A program made the translations under genes and the position numbers. Source: JAICKM01 sp050998805 (GTDB lineage Bacteria > Chloroflexota > Chloroflexia > QHBQ01 > JAICKM01). Taken from it: a stretch of DNA of 64,000 bases. The notes beneath the pieces were generated by a model that worked only from the letters and a program-made list of their open reading frames with translations, had not been told where the DNA came from and searched no databases. The stretch spans positions 1 to 64,000 of the forward strand of contig JBPCPV010000056.1 in assembly GCA_050998805.1 (NCBI GenBank), written 5' to 3'. Below, piece after piece: positions 23,248 to 32,199 of this stretch (its first letter is position 1; every line of letters begins with the position of its first letter).

Positions 23248-25944
23248 ATGCGGCAGAATATGAACATATTCCGAGAGGATCTACGGAACGTAGTCTTGAG
23301 CGGGGGAGTGCGGGGCGGTTTCAAGAGGGGCTGCGGCTTGGGGGCCGTACTTCTGTCCAGCGCCTTGCTCTTCCTCGGACTTGCAGGAGCGGGCCGGAGC
23401 GCGCCGGCGACCGTGATCGCGCCGGGGGGTGGATCGGCCACCGCTATGGCACATCAGCCGGCGGGGCAGCCCGGTGCGGGGCCGGCGGCCAGGCTGAGTG
23501 TGGTAGACCTGCGCGCGCTGCCCCCCGCACCGGCCGCGGGCCACGCCGGAGCGTTGCCCTTCCACCGGGTGGGCGGCCCCGCCCCGTCCGGCGGCTTGCC
23601 GTTGATCCCGGGCGCGCCCAGGTTGGGTCCGCTGCCGGCGTCGGCGGGTGTCAGTGCGCCCATGCTGATCACGGGCTTCAACGGCATTGACATCAACGAC
23701 TCTGCGGGCGCAGGCGCATCATGTTTCTGCGTGCCCCCGGACGGCGATATGGCCGCGGGGCCGAACCATGTCGTCGTCGGTGTAAACCAGTCCTTCCAGG
23801 TCTTCGACAAAGTCGGCCACCCGCTGACTGCGGCGATCAGCTATGATGCCTTCTTCAACGGATGCGGGCCGACGGGGCTGACCAGCTCGGACCCGGTGAT
23901 CGCCTACGACCCGGCTGCCGACCGCTTCACAGTCGGCATCTTGCGCTATGCCAGCTCTAACGGCCCGTCCTACATGAGCCTCGCGGTCTCGCGCTTCGCC
24001 GACCCGACGCTGTCCTACAACCGCTACTGTTTCGAGCAGCCGTACATGGGAGTGATGGCCCTCTACGACTTCCCTCATATCTCGGTCGGCCAAGATGCGA
24101 TCTTCACGACAGGGAACGTCTTCCCTCCGGGCAGCCAGCAGAACATCTCGGCGCGGGTGAACGCATACAACAAGGCGATGATGTACTCCGGCGCGATGAC
24201 GGCGACGCAGATCTACTCCGATGTGCTCCAGAACTCCGATCTGACAATCGCGGACACGATTCGGCCTGCACTGTTCAACGTCGGCTTGCCGACGCCCACG
24301 AACTATTTCGTCAACGTGTCGAGCACATCGCCGAGCAGCCGGGTCACGCTCTGGCGGTGGACCCTGCCGTTCAGCACCAACAGCTTCGTCCAGGCCGGGG
24401 GCGTGGATGTCGCCACCTTCGCGCCTCCGGTATCCATGCTCCAGCCGCCTCCCGGCCAGCCGATGCCGCCTCCCGGCTACATAGACGCCCGTACCCTCGG
24501 CGGGATGTGGGCTAATGGAACACTCTACTCCACCCACACCATCGGCTGCAACCCCGGCGCGGGTGTTACCGACTGCATACAGTGGTACCAACTCGGCTCT
24601 ATAGACGGCACGCCGACGCTGCTCCAGCAGGGCATCATCAGCGGCACGAACGAATCGCGCGCATATCCGAACATCGCCGCCGATCAGACCGGGAACGTCG
24701 AACTCTCTTACGCCTTCTCTTCGCTGACCGACTTCATCGGCCTGCGCCACACCGGGCGGCTGGTGAGCGATCCGCCGGGAGCGATGGGACCGGAGACACA
24801 GATCAAGGCCGGCGAGATGGCCGAAATCGGGTTTGACGCCCTCCGCTACGGCGATTATTCCGGCTCGGTGCTCGACCCTGACGGAGTGACCCTCTGGCAC
24901 TTCGAGGAGTATACCCAGAACATCCCGGATCCGGGCGGCGCGGCCGGCAGTTGGGGCACCTGGACGAGCGCGTCCAGCTTCCCGCCGGCCTTGACGCCCA
25001 CCCCGGCACCAACCAGCACGCCGGGCGGGCCGACGCCGACCAACACGCCGGCACCCAGCGCGACTTCTACCCAACCGCCGACGCCGACGCCGGGCGGCCC
25101 GACCGTCACGCCGACGCCGACCAACCTGCCGACCGCCGCCCCGACCAACACCCCCGGTGGCCCGACCTCCACGCCGCGCCCGCCGCCCACCGTCACGCCG
25201 ACGCGCACCGCGCCGGCCTTGACCGCGACAAGCACGGCCACGCCGCCTGCACCGCCGACAACCACCGGTACTCCGCCAGCGTCGCCGACAACCACTGGTA
25301 CTCCGCCTGCGTCGCCGACAGCCACGGCCACGCCATGCGGGATCAGCTTCAGCGACGTACACATGACCGACTACTTCTACACGCCGGTGCTCTATCTCGC
25401 CTGCCACGGAGTGATCAGCGGCTACTCGGACGGCACGTTCAAGCCGTACAACAACACGACCCGCTCCCAGATGGTCAAAATCGTCGTCTTCGGCTTCAAC
25501 AAAGCGATCGTTACCCCGGCCGGCGGAGCATACACCTTCACCGACGTGCCGCCTTCCAACAACTTCTTCGCTGTGATAGAGACTGCGGCGGCGGACCACA
25601 TCGTGAGCGGCTACAACTGCGGCACAGCGCCCGCCGGCCCGTGCGACAGCCTGCACCGTCCCTGGTTCCTGCCCTACAACAACGTGACACGCGGCCAGCT
25701 CTCCAAGATCGATGTGATCGCGGCGGGGTGGACGCTCTACAACCCGCCTGTGGGCCACTTCACCGACGTGCCGGCCGGCTCGACGTTCTACACGGTGATC
25801 GAGACGGCGTACTGTCACGGGGTGATCAGCGGCTACAGCGACCGCACGTTCCGCCCGTACAACAACGCGACACGGGGGCAGATCAGCAAGATCGTCTACC
25901 TGAGCATCGTCAACCCGCCGACGAACTGCGGCGCGAGTGGTTAG
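23248..25944 (+). CDS. Large secreted S-layer-anchored protein (three SLH repeats)
   Basis: An 898-residue surface protein. AGGAGG precedes ATG 23248. An N-terminal hydrophobic segment (GAVLLSSALLFLGLAGAG) acts as signal or anchor. Residues about 140–570 form a beta-rich domain of unrecognised family with repeated Ser/Asn-rich blocks. Residues about 580–695 are a Thr/Pro linker (TPTPTN, TGTPPASPTT repeats). Residues about 697–895 are three SLH repeats (FSDVHMTDYFY; FTDVPPSNNFF; FTDVPAGSTFY), which bind cell-wall polymers and anchor proteins in an S-layer. Cysteines at the edge of each SLH repeat suggest intradomain disulfides. Close paralogue in its C-terminus to the genes at 28464 and 56998. 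Confidence 0.88.
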   Translation: MRQNMNIFREDLRNVVLSGGVRGGFKRGCGLGAVLLSSALLFLGLAGAGRSAPATVIAPGGGSATAMAHQPAGQPGAGPAARLSVVDLRALPPAPAAGHAGALPFHRVGGPAPSGGLPLIPGAPRLGPLPASAGVSAPMLITGFNGIDINDSAGAGASCFCVPPDGDMAAGPNHVVVGVNQSFQVFDKVGHPLTAAISYDAFFNGCGPTGLTSSDPVIAYDPAADRFTVGILRYASSNGPSYMSLAVSRFADPTLSYNRYCFEQPYMGVMALYDFPHISVGQDAIFTTGNVFPPGSQQNISARVNAYNKAMMYSGAMTATQIYSDVLQNSDLTIADTIRPALFNVGLPTPTNYFVNVSSTSPSSRVTLWRWTLPFSTNSFVQAGGVDVATFAPPVSMLQPPPGQPMPPPGYIDARTLGGMWANGTLYSTHTIGCNPGAGVTDCIQWYQLGSIDGTPTLLQQGIISGTNESRAYPNIAADQTGNVELSYAFSSLTDFIGLRHTGRLVSDPPGAMGPETQIKAGEMAEIGFDALRYGDYSGSVLDPDGVTLWHFEEYTQNIPDPGGAAGSWGTWTSASSFPPALTPTPAPTSTPGGPTPTNTPAPSATSTQPPTPTPGGPTVTPTPTNLPTAAPTNTPGGPTSTPRPPPTVTPTRTAPALTATSTATPPAPPTTTGTPPASPTTTGTPPASPTATATPCGISFSDVHMTDYFYTPVLYLACHGVISGYSDGTFKPYNNTTRSQMVKIVVFGFNKAIVTPAGGAYTFTDVPPSNNFFAVIETAAADHIVSGYNCGTAPAGPCDSLHRPWFLPYNNVTRGQLSKIDVIAAGWTLYNPPVGHFTDVPAGSTFYTVIETAYCHGVISGYSDRTFRPYNNATRGQISKIVYLSIVNPPTNCGASG

Positions 25945-26289
25945 TGGTTGGTGGTTAGTGGTTAGTGATGATAGGCGGCGGGCAGCAGTCCACGGACGGA
26001 GCCGTGTCTTACAGCCGTCAGCCGTTAGCCGTCAGCCGTCAGCCGACACGGTCCGCTGGGACGGCGGCGGTAGGGGGTGCGCTTAGGGTGCGCTTTGTGA
26101 GAGAGCGGCTCTGCCCTCGATGATTTACAGATGCGTGAGCAAATCGAGCGCGGAGCGACTCTCCCACAGACGCTACCGACCGGCCAGGGTCCACGGGCGG
26201 AGCCGTGTCTTACCGGGGCACGGGGCCGCCGAGACGGCGGCGGTACGGGTGAGTTGGGAGCGTATGTCGGGTGGCCGGGCATCCGGCCA
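25945..26289 (+). repeat. Composite repeat region
   Basis: No gene is seen. It contains GTTAGTG heptamers (about 25941–25966), CAGCCGT heptamers (about 26013–26044), the GC palindrome at 26051–26075 and 26222–26249, and ATCGAGCGCGGAGCGACTCT at 26143 (29-bp unit to 26171), which recurs at 31734–31762 (reverse) and 40234–40262. A degenerate partial copy is near 26098. Confidence 0.7.
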
Positions 26290-26318
26290 TTGACTTGCGC
26301 CCCGTTCTCTGCTATAAT
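26290..26318 (+). promoter_or_regulatory. Consensus promoter of the MauD-like operon
   Basis: TTGACT (26290–26295), 17 bp, TATAAT (26313–26318). A CCAACCA/CTAACCA heptamer run occupies the leader before ATG 26361. Confidence 0.8.
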
Positions 26319-26360
26319 AGGGCTACACCGACAACCAACAACTAACCACCAACCACTCTT

Positions 26361-26951
26361 ATGGAAGGCATCTGGCTCGTCAGCTATATCATCCTCTGGC
26401 TCCTTGTGCTGGGGCTGGGGGTGCTTGTGTTTCTGCTCTACCGGCAGTTGGGCATTTTGTACCTGGGGAGCGCGGAGGGGGTCTCGCGCGACGGGCTTGC
26501 CGTGGGAACTGCTGCGCCCGACTTCAGCCTGGGCGACCAGTATGGGAACACGCAGCGGCTCTCGGACTACCGGGGCAAGCCGACGTTCCTGGTCTTCGGC
26601 TCGCCGAGCTGCACGCCGTGCCGGGTGCTGCTGCCCCAGATGGACGATTGGGCGGCGGCGCACCCGGAGGTCGGCGTGCTCTGGCTGAACGCGGCGAACC
26701 CCGACGAAAGCACCAAGTATGCATCCGACATGGGCGCGACGCTGCCGGTGGTCGCGCACACCCCCGACCAGAAGCTGCCCGAACGCTACCATGTGCGCGT
26801 CACGCCGTTCTCGTTCCTGCTCGACCAGGACGGAATCATCCGCACGAAGGGGCTTGTGAACAGCAAAGCCGGCCTCGACCTCTACTATAAGGAGTTCAAG
26901 ACCGGCAAGAGACCCGACACCGAGCAGCCGGTGGCACAAAGCGCGAACTGA
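26361..26951 (+). CDS. MauD-like membrane-anchored thioredoxin
   Basis: A 196-residue protein with an N-terminal helix (YIILWLLVLGLGVLVFLLY) and an extracytoplasmic thioredoxin/redoxin fold. The active-site loop is GSPSCTPCRVLLPQ (CxxC) and the cis-Pro lies in VRVTPFSFLLD. The N-terminal layout and RQLGILYL match MauD of methylamine utilisation, which assists disulfide formation in the small subunit of methylamine dehydrogenase. The downstream 12-cysteine exported protein is the obvious candidate client. Confidence 0.82.
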   Translation: MEGIWLVSYIILWLLVLGLGVLVFLLYRQLGILYLGSAEGVSRDGLAVGTAAPDFSLGDQYGNTQRLSDYRGKPTFLVFGSPSCTPCRVLLPQMDDWAAAHPEVGVLWLNAANPDESTKYASDMGATLPVVAHTPDQKLPERYHVRVTPFSFLLDQDGIIRTKGLVNSKAGLDLYYKEFKTGKRPDTEQPVAQSAN

Positions 26952-26974
26952 AATACTAAGAGGAGGATCACGGC

Positions 26975-27427
26975 ATGTTGGAACAAACGACCCGCATCGT
27001 CAGCGAGAACCTGGCGCGTGCGGTAGACCGGCGGACGTTTCTGAAACGGACGAGCCAGGCGACTTTCGCGGGGCTGATCGCGCTGGCGGTTGGGGGGGCA
27101 TTTCCGGGGAAGGCGGCTGCCGCCGGGGGCAAACAGCCTCCGACGCCGACGCCGAACTGCGCGCCGCCCGGCCCATACTGCAACGACGGCCACGGTATCC
27201 TGAGCGGCTGCCATGGGGCGCACTGCTTCGACCATCTCTACAACGGCACTCTCTTGCAGTGCCGGGTGTACTATGCGTACTACCAGAGCGGCTGCTGGTC
27301 GTCACAGGGATCGGGTGGAACTTGGATGTGCTGCGACTGCCAATGCGGCAACCCAGCGCAAACAACCTGCGGGTGCGCCCAGTTCTCCGGCACACCGTCT
27401 CCCGTCCCCGCGTCTCCGAAGGGCTGA
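26975..27427 (+). CDS. Tat-exported 12-cysteine protein
   Basis: A 150-residue protein with a twin-arginine signal (DRRTFLKRTSQATFAGLIAL) and a mature domain containing 12 cysteines, including CCDCQC and CGC clusters, and two tryptophans. Twelve cysteines, Tat export and the adjacent MauD-like gene recall MauA, the disulfide-rich small subunit of methylamine dehydrogenase, but the TTQ tryptophan spacing is not conserved (here 10 residues apart) and the chain is shorter. I therefore do not call it MauA. AGGAGG precedes the ATG. Confidence 0.8.
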   Translation: MLEQTTRIVSENLARAVDRRTFLKRTSQATFAGLIALAVGGAFPGKAAAAGGKQPPTPTPNCAPPGPYCNDGHGILSGCHGAHCFDHLYNGTLLQCRVYYAYYQSGCWSSQGSGGTWMCCDCQCGNPAQTTCGCAQFSGTPSPVPASPKG

Positions 27428-27429
27428 GA

Positions 27430-27585
27430 GTGACGCGGGTGGCACCGCCCCTACTCGGGCTGGCGGCGGGCCTCGCGCTGGCCGTGCTCTCCGCGCCGCA
27501 CGGTGGGCTGCTGGGGGCGTGGGCTGTCGTCGCGGCCTTCGCGCTCGCGCTCTTCATCGGCCTCGCTAAGACATCCTCGGCTTGA
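27430..27585 (+). CDS. Small membrane protein, 51 residues
   Basis: Starts at GTG 27430, 2 nt after the Tat protein stop, and encodes VTRVAPPLLGLAAGLALAVL and a second hydrophobic segment (LLGAWAVVAAFALALFIGLA). Two short helices predicted. No family recognised. Its tight spacing on both sides makes it part of the MauD-like operon. Confidence 0.55.
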   Translation: MTRVAPPLLGLAAGLALAVLSAPHGGLLGAWAVVAAFALALFIGLAKTSSA

Positions 27586-27594
27586 GGGGTCAAC

Positions 27595-28200
27595 ATGATC
27601 TTCGTGATCGTGCCCCTCGGGAAGGCGGCTAAGGATGTCCTGAACTGGCTGGCGCGGGTGCTGGTTTACGTCGCCTCGTCGGTTGTCGGCGGCGCGCTCG
27701 TCGGCGCGACGGCGGCTACGGTCGGCGCACTGGTCTATGCGCTCGTGCCCGGACCCGATAGGGCTTGGCCGCTGCTGCTGATCGGCGTGCCCGCGCTGTT
27801 CTACGGGCTGCACGAGGCCCGGCTGCTGCGCCTGCCCCACCCGGAGCGCGCCTGGCAGGTACCCAACTCCTGGGTGCAGCGCCGGCCGATGGGCGGCACC
27901 GCGCTGTTCGGGTTGGTGCTCGGCAGCGGCCTCTTCACCTACATCCCCTACGCGGGGTTCTACGTGCTCCTCGCTTGGGAGGCGGCGACCGGTAATATCA
28001 TGCTTGGCGGGCTGCTCGGAGCGACTTACGGCCTGGCGCGCGGGCTGCCGGTGATCATCGGCGGCGTGCTGATCCTCGCCGGAGGACACCCGCTAGACCT
28101 TAACCTCCGGCTGATCGACGCCATGTCCGCCTGGCACCGTGCCGGCAGCGGCGTTCTAGTCGGCCTCGGCGCGTTCCTGCTGGCTATGTGGGCACTCTAG
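27595..28200 (+). CDS. Polytopic membrane protein of the MauD-like operon
   Basis: A 201-residue membrane protein with about five helices. The central segment GGTALFGLVLGSGLFTYIPY and LLGATYGLARGLPVIIGG has the gene context and Gly/Pro-rich helices of CcdA/DsbD- or MauF-like electron-carrier proteins, but I see no conserved cysteine pair in the helices, so transfer of reductant is unproven. It ends the operon promoted at 26290. Confidence 0.65.
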   Translation: MIFVIVPLGKAAKDVLNWLARVLVYVASSVVGGALVGATAATVGALVYALVPGPDRAWPLLLIGVPALFYGLHEARLLRLPHPERAWQVPNSWVQRRPMGGTALFGLVLGSGLFTYIPYAGFYVLLAWEAATGNIMLGGLLGATYGLARGLPVIIGGVLILAGGHPLDLNLRLIDAMSAWHRAGSGVLVGLGAFLLAMWAL

Positions 28201-28263
28201 TTAGCTTTCAGCCGTCAGCTATCAGCCGTCAGCCGTCAGGCGTCAGCCGTCAGCCTAGTCGGT
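28201..28263 (+). repeat. CAGCCGT/CAGCTAT heptamer run
   Basis: At least seven degenerate 7-bp units following the membrane gene stop. Confidence 0.75.
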
Positions 28264-28276
28264 GAGATACTTGGAT

Positions 28277-28371
28277 TAGGACTTTCGCCGCTCCTAACAC
28301 TGTCATTCTGAGCGCAGCGAAGAATCTCTGGGTGGCGCTCCCTGCTTTTAGTGCGACAAGCGAAAGTCCTA
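28277..28371. mobile_element. 95-bp MITE-like element containing a REP-like unit
   Basis: TAGGACTTTCGC (28277–28288) and GCGAAAGTCCTA (28360–28371) are perfect 12-bp terminal inverted repeats. TTGGAT flanks both ends (28271–28276 and 28372–28377), as expected for a target-site duplication. The interior holds the REP-like 28-mer in reverse orientation (28300–28328). No open frame, so it would be mobilised in trans. Confidence 0.82.
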
Positions 28372-28395
28372 TTGGATGAGGAATACAGCTCTACC

Positions 28396-28444
28396 CGTGG
28401 ACCGCTGAAAGCTGACGGCTGAAAGCTGACGGCTGAAAGCTAAC
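28396..28444 (+). repeat. GCTGAAA/GCTGACG heptamer run
   Basis: Alternating 7-bp words directly upstream of the SLH gene leader. Confidence 0.8.
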
Positions 28445-28463
28445 TTGAAGGAGCACTCACACC

Positions 28464-31400
28464 ATGTCAAGGCGCATATTCGGACTCGGCCTCCTGATCT
28501 CGACGTTCGGCCTGCTGATAGCCGCAGCCCTGTTCTCGAGCATGGCCCCCGCACCGGCGCACGGGGCCGCCGTGCAGCCGGGGGCCGCCCAGGCCATCAC
28601 CACGCAGATTGCCCAGAACAACCGCACCCCCGGTCAATGGGCCGACATCGCGCCCTTCCCTATGGTGACACTCTCGCCCACACCGCTCCCGCCCACACCG
28701 AGCATGCAGCCGTTGAAGGTAAAGCGGGCGGCAGCTGCGGCCTACTTCCCGAACGGCAAGCTCTATAACATGGGCGGGCGATTCGGCCTGGACGGCCAAG
28801 ATACCCCACTTAGCTCGATCTACGAATACACGCCCGGCAGCCCCGGCACCTGGCTCCGCAAGAACGCCCAGATCGACCCCGGCTCACAAGGCTCGATCTA
28901 CTCCTCGAACATGGCGTCTGCGGTGCTCACCGACTCGGGCGGCGTGCATATCTACGCCATCGGCGGCAACAGCATCAACTCCGAGCCGACCCCCGTGGTC
29001 CGCGTCTACGACCCGGTGGCCGACACGATCAGCAACCTGACGAGCGACCCGTGGCCGGCGAACCCTGTGCGCGAACCCGGCGGCTGGGCGGTCTACAACA
29101 ACAAGCTCTACATCTTCGGCGGCTTTTCGTCGCTGGTCAACGGCTTCCAGGGCGGGGTCTTCACCGACACCTGGCGGTTCGACCCGATGGCCGCAGCAGG
29201 CTCGAAATGGACCCAGCTGACTAGTGCCAACCTGAACCTGGGGCGCGCGTACATCGCGGGAGCGACGCTCGACGGCTTTATCTACGCGATAGGCGGCGAC
29301 ACCTGGAACCCCGCCACCCAGCAGCTCATACCCCAGACCAACGTCGAGCGGCTCGACCCGTCGCAGCCGAACCCTGTTTGGGTGAACGTCGCCTCGCTGC
29401 CGACCGCGAGGGGCGACCTGGGAGCATGGGCCTACGATACGGGCAGTGGGTTTGGGATCGCCGGCAAGGTCGCCGTGGCCGGGGGCCACTATGATGTGCC
29501 CGACAACCTGGGGTATATCTACACCCCTTCCACTAACTCGTGGGCGAGCTTCCCGAACATGGTCCACGCCACACGGAATTACGGCTACGCCCAACTCAAC
29601 GGCTTCCTCTATGCGTTCGGCGGCTACGATTACAGCGCGAATACGCCCGACGCCGCCAACTTCAACCAGGCTTACGACGCCTCGGGGCCACCGCCCACGC
29701 CGACGGTCACCGTGACCGGCACCCCGCCGTCGCCCACTCGGACCGGCACGATTACGCCGACGAGCACGCAGTCGAGCACGCCGACTGCGACGGCAACGCC
29801 CTGCACATCAGGGGCGATCCAAAACGGCGGGTTTGAGACCGGCAGCTTCTCCCCCGGCTGGGTCATCTCCGGGACCAATAACATACCCATCGTGGACAAC
29901 TCCCTCCCGCACTCGGGGACTTACGCCGCGCTCTTGGGCACCCTCTCAGGCACCGAACCGACCGGCAACAGCTCGATCTCCCAGACATTGACGGTGCCTG
30001 CCGGAGGGGGCACTCTCAGCTACTGGTGGAACGGCAGCACCAGCGACAGTATAACCTTCGACTGGCAGGACGCTTACATCCTGAACGCCGCAGGCACGGT
30101 CAATCTGGCGCAGATAATGCATGTCTGCACCACGACAGGAACCTACCAAAATGTGACGTTCAACATGACGCCGTTTGCCGGCCAGACGGTGCGCCTGGTC
30201 TTCGAGGTGCATCAAGACGGGTTCGGTGACGTCACGAGCATGTACGTGGACGACGTGATGCTCAACACGCCCTGCACCGGCGGCACAACGACGGCGACCG
30301 CCACGGCACCGGCCAACACGCCGACCAGAACGGCGACCGCCACAGCGCCGGCCAACACGCCCACTGTCACGCGGACGAACACACCGACGAGCATTGTGCC
30401 GACAACCACGCCGAGCACTGTGCCGACCAGCACGATACCGGCCAACACGCCGACGAACGCACCGAGCACTGTGCCGACGAGCACGACACCGGCCAACACG
30501 CCGACGAACACGCCGACGAGCGTCGCGCTGACGGTCACGCCGACGACAACCCCAGTCTGCGGCGGGCCAACCACCGTGCCGGTCATCGTTGACGATGACT
30601 TCTACTCGCCGCAGTTCCTGACAATCGTACCCGGCACCACGGTCATCTGGACGAACAGCGGCGACATGATCCACACCGTCACCTCGGACGATGGCCTCTT
30701 CGACAGCGGCAACATGAACCCGACCGATACATTCACCTACACCTTCTCGGTGGCCGGCACCTACGGATACCACTGCATCTACCACGGCGCGCCCGGCATC
30801 GGGCACTACGGCACGATCTTCGTGGTGCCGCCGCCGCCATCCTGCCCGACGGTCACCGCAACTCCGCCATCGGCGAGCGCGACGCCGGCCCCAAGCTCGA
30901 CCCAGCCACCGGCAACAGTGACTCCGGTCCCAAGCTCGACCCAGCCCGCGTCCACAGCGACGCCCGTGCCAAGCTCGACGCAGCCGCCGGCAACGGCGAC
31001 GGCGACTGCCTGCACCATCAACTTCTCCGACGTGCATATGAGTGACTACTTCTACGTGCCGGTGCAGTACCTCTACTGCCACGGCGTCATCTCCGGCTAT
31101 TCAGACGGCACGTTCAGGCCGTACAACTACACGACGCGCGCGCAGATGGTCAAGATCGTCGTCCTCGGCTTCAACAAAGCGATCGTAACCCCGACCGGAG
31201 GGGGCTACACGTTCACCGATGTGACGCCGAGCAACAACTTCTACGCAGTAATAGAGACAGCTGCGGCAGACGGCATCGTGAGCGGCTACAACTGCGGCAC
31301 AGCGCCGGCGGGACCGTGCGACGCCCAGCACCGCCCCTGGTTCTTGCCGTATGCCAACGTCACGCGCGGCCAGCTCTCCAAGATAGACGTGAACGCCGCG

Positions 31401-31613
31401 GGTTGGATGCTCTACAACCCGCCTGTGCCTCACTTCATTGACGTGCTGCCCGGCTCGACATTCTACACAGTGATCGAGACTGCGTTCTGCCACGGAGTGG
31501 TGAGCGGCTACTCGGACCGCACGTTCCGCCCCTTCAACAACGCGACACGGGGCCAGGTAGCCAAGATCGTCTACCTGAGCATCGTCAACCCTCCGACGAA
31601 CTGCGGGGGGTAG
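28464..31613 (+). CDS. Multidomain SLH surface protein with kelch and cupredoxin domains
   Basis: A 1049-residue exported protein. GAAGGAG precedes the ATG. Signal peptide: FGLGLLISTFGLLIAAALFS. Residues about 60–400 are kelch repeats (AAAAAYFPNGKLYNMGG; WAVYNNKLYIFGGF; AYIAGATLDGFIYAIGG; YGYAQLNGFLYAFGGY), a beta-propeller. About 450–600 is a carbohydrate-binding/jelly-roll-like module (NGGFETGSFSPGWVISG). Thr/Pro linkers follow, then about 705–790 a plastocyanin-like cupredoxin (TVIWTNSGDMIHTV; GYHCIYHGAP). About 849–1045 are three SLH repeats. The combination suggests a wall-anchored, copper-binding electron carrier or adhesin; only the domain calls are firm. Confidence 0.87.
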   Translation: MSRRIFGLGLLISTFGLLIAAALFSSMAPAPAHGAAVQPGAAQAITTQIAQNNRTPGQWADIAPFPMVTLSPTPLPPTPSMQPLKVKRAAAAAYFPNGKLYNMGGRFGLDGQDTPLSSIYEYTPGSPGTWLRKNAQIDPGSQGSIYSSNMASAVLTDSGGVHIYAIGGNSINSEPTPVVRVYDPVADTISNLTSDPWPANPVREPGGWAVYNNKLYIFGGFSSLVNGFQGGVFTDTWRFDPMAAAGSKWTQLTSANLNLGRAYIAGATLDGFIYAIGGDTWNPATQQLIPQTNVERLDPSQPNPVWVNVASLPTARGDLGAWAYDTGSGFGIAGKVAVAGGHYDVPDNLGYIYTPSTNSWASFPNMVHATRNYGYAQLNGFLYAFGGYDYSANTPDAANFNQAYDASGPPPTPTVTVTGTPPSPTRTGTITPTSTQSSTPTATATPCTSGAIQNGGFETGSFSPGWVISGTNNIPIVDNSLPHSGTYAALLGTLSGTEPTGNSSISQTLTVPAGGGTLSYWWNGSTSDSITFDWQDAYILNAAGTVNLAQIMHVCTTTGTYQNVTFNMTPFAGQTVRLVFEVHQDGFGDVTSMYVDDVMLNTPCTGGTTTATATAPANTPTRTATATAPANTPTVTRTNTPTSIVPTTTPSTVPTSTIPANTPTNAPSTVPTSTTPANTPTNTPTSVALTVTPTTTPVCGGPTTVPVIVDDDFYSPQFLTIVPGTTVIWTNSGDMIHTVTSDDGLFDSGNMNPTDTFTYTFSVAGTYGYHCIYHGAPGIGHYGTIFVVPPPPSCPTVTATPPSASATPAPSSTQPPATVTPVPSSTQPASTATPVPSSTQPPATATATACTINFSDVHMSDYFYVPVQYLYCHGVISGYSDGTFRPYNYTTRAQMVKIVVLGFNKAIVTPTGGGYTFTDVTPSNNFYAVIETAAADGIVSGYNCGTAPAGPCDAQHRPWFLPYANVTRGQLSKIDVNAAGWMLYNPPVPHFIDVLPGSTFYTVIETAFCHGVVSGYSDRTFRPFNNATRGQVAKIVYLSIVNPPTNCGG

Positions 31614-31630
31614 TGCGTAGTGCGTAATGG

Positions 31631-31666
31631 AGAAGCCCGGTGCCCACTCTGGTATCGGGCTTTTCT
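31631..31666 (+). terminator. Hairpin terminator after the SLH gene
   Basis: AGAAGCCCG pairs with CGGGCTTTTCT across an ~16-nt loop, with a TTTT run in the 3' arm. Directly follows a TGCGTAG heptamer. Confidence 0.65.
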
Positions 31667-31847
31667 GCGTGCGGAGTGCATACGGGAATCGGCGGTGGTC
31701 CGGGTGCCGCCGGGACGGCGATACGCGGGCCGTGTCTGTGGGAGAGTCGCTCTGCGCTCGATGTCGTGTGGGCAGGACACCTCCCTCCCAGCGGAACTTA
31801 CACCCCGTACCGCCGCCGATTCCCGTCCGCACTCCGCACTCCGCAAT
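31667..31847 (+). repeat. Composite repeat region
   Basis: GC palindrome word at 31702–31725, the 29-bp repeat in reverse at 31734–31762, and CCGCACT heptamers near 31829–31845. No gene is seen. Confidence 0.65.
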
Positions 31848-31990
31848 CGTCTAGGTCTTTCGGAGTATCTTTCGTCCCGAGGCCCCCAAACCCCCCCAAA
31901 TCTGGCAGTAAATCGCTCTCCAAATGGATATATAAAGTGAGAGGGTAAAAATAGCGCGAGATTTACGCACGAAAAAAGGAGCCGATCACC
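31848..31990 (-). repeat. Dispersed element, copy B (inverted)
   Basis: Reverse complement aligns with 21349–21495. The remaining gap to 32199 holds only degenerate CCGCCTA heptamers near 32057–32078 and nothing else I can support. Confidence 0.75.
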
Positions 31991-32199
31991 ATGCACACGC
32001 CGTTCAGCACTCAAAACTCCAAAAATCCGTCGAGAGACCGATGCGCCCCCCGATCTTACCGCCTACTGCCTACTCGCAAAAAGATACTTCAGTATAAACT
32101 TCCAGGCATGACTTATCAGCCGAGGGCCGACCGCCGTGCCTGACGCGACCACTCAAAGCTGCTCGGTTTCTCATAATCGCTGGTAAGCCATCCCGCCGC

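Noticed and set aside
23719..25818. Long minus-strand open frame opposite an SLH gene
   Set aside because: Arg-rich composition and full overlap with a gene that has clear domains; a high-GC shadow frame.
26975..27427. Calling the 12-cysteine protein MauA (methylamine dehydrogenase small subunit)
   Set aside because: Cysteine number and context fit, but length and tryptophan spacing do not, and no large subunit gene is nearby.
29946..31082. Minus-strand open frame opposite the second SLH gene
   Set aside because: Low-complexity Arg/Gly-rich shadow of the Thr/Pro linker and SLH coding.
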